DNA of 64,000 nucleotides from an uncultured Synechococcaceae cyanobacterium. Its GTDB lineage: Bacteria > Cyanobacteriota > Cyanobacteriia > PCC-6307 > Cyanobiaceae. The stretch's first letter is position 1, and the number at the start of each line of letters is the position of its first letter. The position numbers were made by a program, and so were the translations under genes. This document shows positions 60,180 through 64,000 of the stretch, one piece after another. The notes below the pieces were generated by a model, which made no database searches, had not been told where the DNA came from, and saw only the letters and a program-made list of their open reading frames with translations. Location: assembly GCA_902574955.1 (NCBI GenBank), contig CACGPQ010000002.1, positions 1 through 64,000 of the forward strand, in the 5' to 3' direction.

Positions 60180-62105
60180 ATGAGTAATGATGATCAGTTA
60201 AAAATTAAGCAAACTGTATTTAAAAAAAAATCTCTTAAGGAATTAACTATTGTTAGGAATATCATTTTTTGGATTGATAATGTTGGTGAAGGTCAAAATG
60301 AAAATGCTATTTTTGCAAGACCATTTAATGAAAAAGAGGCGTTTCCTCAGAAATTAACAAGTAAAAAATATAATATTAAAAATAACTTTCATGGATATGG
60401 TGGTAAATCTTATAAATGCATTTATTTAAAAAATAATTTTTATTTGGTATGGATAGATCAGATTACCAAAGCAGTATGGTTTCAAATTTTTAAAGAGGTA
60501 GCCTCAAACTATAGAAGTCAAAAAAAATATCTCGATTCAGTTCAAGAACCGAGACAACTATCTAAATCAATTGATGGAAATTTCGATTCTTCATTTGTTA
60601 TTTCTCAAAAATTTTTTTTGTATGGTATTTGTGAAATAAATAATAGAGATTACTTATTTTCTTTAAACTTAAAAAAAACTAAACAAGATATTTATCGAAT
60701 AAAAAAATTTAAAAATTTTGCTGGAGAATTATCTTCTAATACATCTGTTAGCTTACTTTCTTGGGTCGAGTGGGATTCTCCATACATGCCCTGGGAAAAA
60801 AATGATCTTTGTTTTGCTCAAATTGGTTTAGATGGAGAGATAATAAAAATAAAAAAATTCTCAGATAAGCTGATTAATGCAAAAAAAAACGTTTCTTTTT
60901 TTCAACCTTATTGGATAAGTGAAACTCTTTTAGTATGTTCTGAAGATAGTTCTGGATGGTGGAACTTATTGTTTTTAGATGCTAGTAAAATTGAGAATAT
61001 TTTTATTAAGAAAAGAGTAGAGAGAAATTTTGTTGAATATGGAGTACCGCAGTGGGTCTCAGGCATAACATTTTTTTCAGGGGATTTAAAAGATTTATTT
61101 TGTTTAGCAAAAAAAGAAAATAATTTAGTAGTTGAACAATATAAAGATCTTCAATTCGTTAAAGAATTTTCCACTCCTTTTACCTCAATAAGTGATTTTA
61201 GTGTTTTTAAGAAGAAAGTAGTTTTGAAAGGTAATGGATCTGATTTTCTTGGAAATTTTCTTGAAATTGATTATAAAAAGGAAGTTTTATCTAATGTTTT
61301 TGAGGAAATAAATGCTGAATATATAAAAGATTGTTCAAAACCTGAATCTTTTTGGTTTAAAGGTTTTGAAGATAAATCTACTCATTCTTTTCTTTATAGG
61401 CCGCTTGTTGAAAATTTTGAAAAGCCACCGCTCCTTGTTAGAGCACATAGCGGACCAACTTCATGTTTTGATGGATCATATAATTCTGAAGTTCAATATT
61501 GGACGTCTAAGGGATTTTTTGTTGCTGAAGTCAATTATGGAGGATCATCAGGATTTGGCAAAGCATATAGAGAGAGGTTGAATTATAAATGGGGCATTGT
61601 TGATTCTTATGATTGCAAAGCACTAGCTCTTGAATTGATTAAATCAAATCAAGTTGATAGTGAAAAAGTAGTAATTTTTGGGAATAGTGCTGGTGGGTTA
61701 ACTGCCCTGAATTGTTTATTAAATGGGTCTATTTTTTCAGCAGCAATTTGTAAATATCCTGTCATTGATTTGAAGGATATGCATTACAACACCCATAGGT
61801 TTGAAAAAGATTATTTAAGATCTTTATTAGGTAATTATGAAGAACATTTGGATGATTACATAAATAGATCCCCAATAAATCAAATTAACAAAATAAAAAA
61901 ACCTATCTTATTGTTTCATGGAAAAAAAGATACAGTTATTTCTTATAAACAAACTTTAAAAATTCAAGAAATTTTGATTCAGAAAAATAAATATTCAGAA
62001 GTTATTTTTTTTGATAATGAAGGGCATGGTTTTAGAAATATTGAAAATAAAGAAGTAGTAATGCAAAAATCGCAGGAATTTTTAAAAAATGCTTTGAATA
62101 TTTAA
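60180..62105 (+). CDS. S9 family prolyl oligopeptidase-type peptidase
   Basis: Beta-propeller-like N-term; GSSGFGKAYRERLNYKWGIVDSYD, IFGNSAGGLTALN nucleophile, HGKKDTVI, EGHGF. Confidence 0.9.
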   Translation: MSNDDQLKIKQTVFKKKSLKELTIVRNIIFWIDNVGEGQNENAIFARPFNEKEAFPQKLTSKKYNIKNNFHGYGGKSYKCIYLKNNFYLVWIDQITKAVWFQIFKEVASNYRSQKKYLDSVQEPRQLSKSIDGNFDSSFVISQKFFLYGICEINNRDYLFSLNLKKTKQDIYRIKKFKNFAGELSSNTSVSLLSWVEWDSPYMPWEKNDLCFAQIGLDGEIIKIKKFSDKLINAKKNVSFFQPYWISETLLVCSEDSSGWWNLLFLDASKIENIFIKKRVERNFVEYGVPQWVSGITFFSGDLKDLFCLAKKENNLVVEQYKDLQFVKEFSTPFTSISDFSVFKKKVVLKGNGSDFLGNFLEIDYKKEVLSNVFEEINAEYIKDCSKPESFWFKGFEDKSTHSFLYRPLVENFEKPPLLVRAHSGPTSCFDGSYNSEVQYWTSKGFFVAEVNYGGSSGFGKAYRERLNYKWGIVDSYDCKALALELIKSNQVDSEKVVIFGNSAGGLTALNCLLNGSIFSAAICKYPVIDLKDMHYNTHRFEKDYLRSLLGNYEEHLDDYINRSPINQINKIKKPILLFHGKKDTVISYKQTLKIQEILIQKNKYSEVIFFDNEGHGFRNIENKEVVMQKSQEFLKNALNI

Positions 62106-63355
62106 GAATTGATTTTTAGAAAATCAATAGTATCTTTTAATTTTTCTATAAACATATCAATTTCTTCCTTATTAGTTGTGAAATTCATGCTGATTCTAGC
62201 TGTTGATTTAATTCCAATGTATCTGTGAAGAGGTTGACAGCAATGGTGGCCACTTCTTATGCATATTCCTTTTGAATCAAGAATTTCAGCAATATCATTT
62301 GAATGTATATTTTTTATATAAAAGGTAGCAAGTGAGGCTCTGTCTGGATCTATCTCCGGTGATGGACCTATGATTTCAATATTTTCTATTTGATTTAATT
62401 TTTCAAATAAATATTTAGTAATATTCTTTTCATATTCATGAATTTCATTCAATCCAATATTATTAATATAAATAATTGCTTCTGCAAGACCTATTGCTTC
62501 TGCAATGGCTGGAGTTCCAGCTTCAAATTTGTGTGGCAGTTCTGCCCAAGTACTTGTCTCTTCAAAAACATCTTGAATCATTTCACCACCTCCAAAGAGA
62601 GGAGGAATTTCTTCTAGGATTTCTTTTCTTGACCAGAGGAAACCAATACCTGTAGGACCGCATAGTTTATGTCCTGATCCAGCTAAAAAATCTATATTAA
62701 GATCAATCACATCCATTTTTTGATGAGCCAAACTTTGGCATGCATCTATTAACACTAAAGAACCTTTTTGTTTAGCTAATTTAGTTATTTCCTTGATTGG
62801 ATTACAGCAACCTAGAGTATTACTAACATGTACTAGGCTAACAAGTTTAGTTCTAGATGTTAGTTTTGATTTAAAGTCGTCTATATCTAATTTCCCATCT
62901 TTATCTATACCTATAAATTTTAATTTGCATTTATTTTTTGCTGCAACCATTTGCCATGGAACAATATTGCTATGATGCTCCATAATTGATAAGAGAATTT
63001 CGTCGTTTTCTTTTAATGAATATTCGCCCCATGATTTAGCTACTAGATTGATTGCCTCAGTAGCATTTCTTGTGAAAATAATTTCTTTTGCTGAATTCGC
63101 TTTTATATACTTGCTAATTAAATATCGTGCATTTTCAAATTCTTCTGTTGCTTTAGCACTTAATTGATGTGCCCCTCTATGTACATTGGCATTAAAGTTT
63201 TTGTAATATTCATCAATTTTTTGTAAGACTTGTATTGGTTTTTGTGTGGTTGCAGCATGGTCTAAATAAATAATTTGCTCATTACTTTTTAAGTTCTTAT
63301 TTAAAAGAGGAAAGTCTTTCTTCGTTATTTCAGGAAAATTTTGAATCGTTTCCAT
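62102..63355 (-). CDS. sufS: Cysteine desulfurase
   Basis: YLDHAATTQKPIQVL, NVHRGAHQLSAKAT, SGHKLCGPTGIGFLW, RSGHHCCQPL. Confidence 0.96.
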   Translation of the reverse strand: METIQNFPEITKKDFPLLNKNLKSNEQIIYLDHAATTQKPIQVLQKIDEYYKNFNANVHRGAHQLSAKATEEFENARYLISKYIKANSAKEIIFTRNATEAINLVAKSWGEYSLKENDEILLSIMEHHSNIVPWQMVAAKNKCKLKFIGIDKDGKLDIDDFKSKLTSRTKLVSLVHVSNTLGCCNPIKEITKLAKQKGSLVLIDACQSLAHQKMDVIDLNIDFLAGSGHKLCGPTGIGFLWSRKEILEEIPPLFGGGEMIQDVFEETSTWAELPHKFEAGTPAIAEAIGLAEAIIYINNIGLNEIHEYEKNITKYLFEKLNQIENIEIIGPSPEIDPDRASLATFYIKNIHSNDIAEILDSKGICIRSGHHCCQPLHRYIGIKSTARISMNFTTNKEEIDMFIEKLKDTIDFLKINS

Positions 63356-64000
63356 TAATTCTCATTTAAAAGTTTATCAAGCAAATCCCATTTATCTTTT
63401 GAAATGGGAATAAATGAAATTATTTCTTGAAAGTAAGAACTTAATTGTAGTTTACTTGCTTCTGTTAATGTGATCCCTCTTGTTCGCATATAAAAAAGTT
63501 CTTCTTCATTTAGTTGCGAAATTGTAGCTCCATGTTTGCATTTGACATCATCAGCAATTATTTCTAATTGAGGTTTGGTATCTATTTGTGCGAGATTTGA
63601 TAAAAGTAAATTTCTGCTTAATTGGGAAGCATCAGTTCTCTGAGCAATTTGCGGAACTATTATTGAACCTTCAAATATTGCATGTGATTTATCATCAGCA
63701 AGTGATTTATTAATTTGATCTAGAAATCCATTTGGGCCATTAAATTCTATTTTTGTATAGGTCGAAATTTGCTCATCTTTTTTTGTTATTTGCATACCTT
63801 TGATATTTGTTTTAGCTTTTCCCGCAGATTGTTTAATACTAATTTCAAATCTCGCGTAATTGAATTTGAAATGTAAAGATCCTAAGTTGTATGAACTATT
63901 TTTTTGTTGAATTACATTGAGAGAATTTAATAGATTGGATCTGTTTTCACCGTAAGAAACAACACCATGATTTACGGAACTATTTTCTTTCAAGCAAAAG
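63355..64000 (-). CDS. sufD: FeS cluster assembly protein SufD (C-terminal part, truncated by window end)
   Basis: HAIFEGSIIVPQIAQRTDASQLSRNLLLS...KPQLEIIADDVKCKHGATISQLNEEELFYMRTRGI. Confidence 0.92.
   Translation of the reverse strand, partial: FCLKENSSVNHGVVSYGENRSNLLNSLNVIQQKNSSYNLGSLHFKFNYARFEISIKQSAGKAKTNIKGMQITKKDEQISTYTKIEFNGPNGFLDQINKSLADDKSHAIFEGSIIVPQIAQRTDASQLSRNLLLSNLAQIDTKPQLEIIADDVKCKHGATISQLNEEELFYMRTRGITLTEASKLQLSSYFQEIISFIPISKDKWDLLDKLLNEN

Overview
AT-rich (~30% GC), very densely packed chromosomal segment. Gene content (psbX, ycf66, a high-light-inducible protein, two flavodiiron proteins, cbiD, a permuted two-piece tmRNA with tag ANKIVSFSRQTAPVAA) points to a marine picocyanobacterium, most likely high-light-adapted Prochlorococcus. 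It runs from the 3' part of argH to the C-terminal part of sufD (truncated at the right edge). Nearly all of it is housekeeping and metabolic genes: argH, dus, msrB, grpE-dnaJ-tusA-rsgA, ybaB, murB-murC, gap2, thiL, efp-accB, pdxA, cbiD, guaA, PBP2, flv pair, alaS, speA, ndk, thiO, gatB, coaE, argJ, smc, accC, def, sufS-sufD. I saw no prophage, IS element or CRISPR array. The most interesting signals are: (1) a circularly permuted tmRNA on the minus strand with only 6 nt between acceptor and coding pieces; (2) a tRNA-Leu whose anticodon reads AAG (A34); (3) a small accessory islet between guaA and a Cas4/RecB-like nuclease, holding a TPR-sulfotransferase with 102-bp internal repeats, a Gmm-type degenerate NUDIX protein, and two unannotated short ORF/RNA candidates; (4) an orphan ParA-like ATPase overlapping a small membrane protein gene; (5) a stand-alone LigD-phosphoesterase-like protein next to smc; (6) widespread zero-spacing or overlapping convergent gene pairs with no room for terminators. 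All product calls come from reading the translations by eye; no database search was run.
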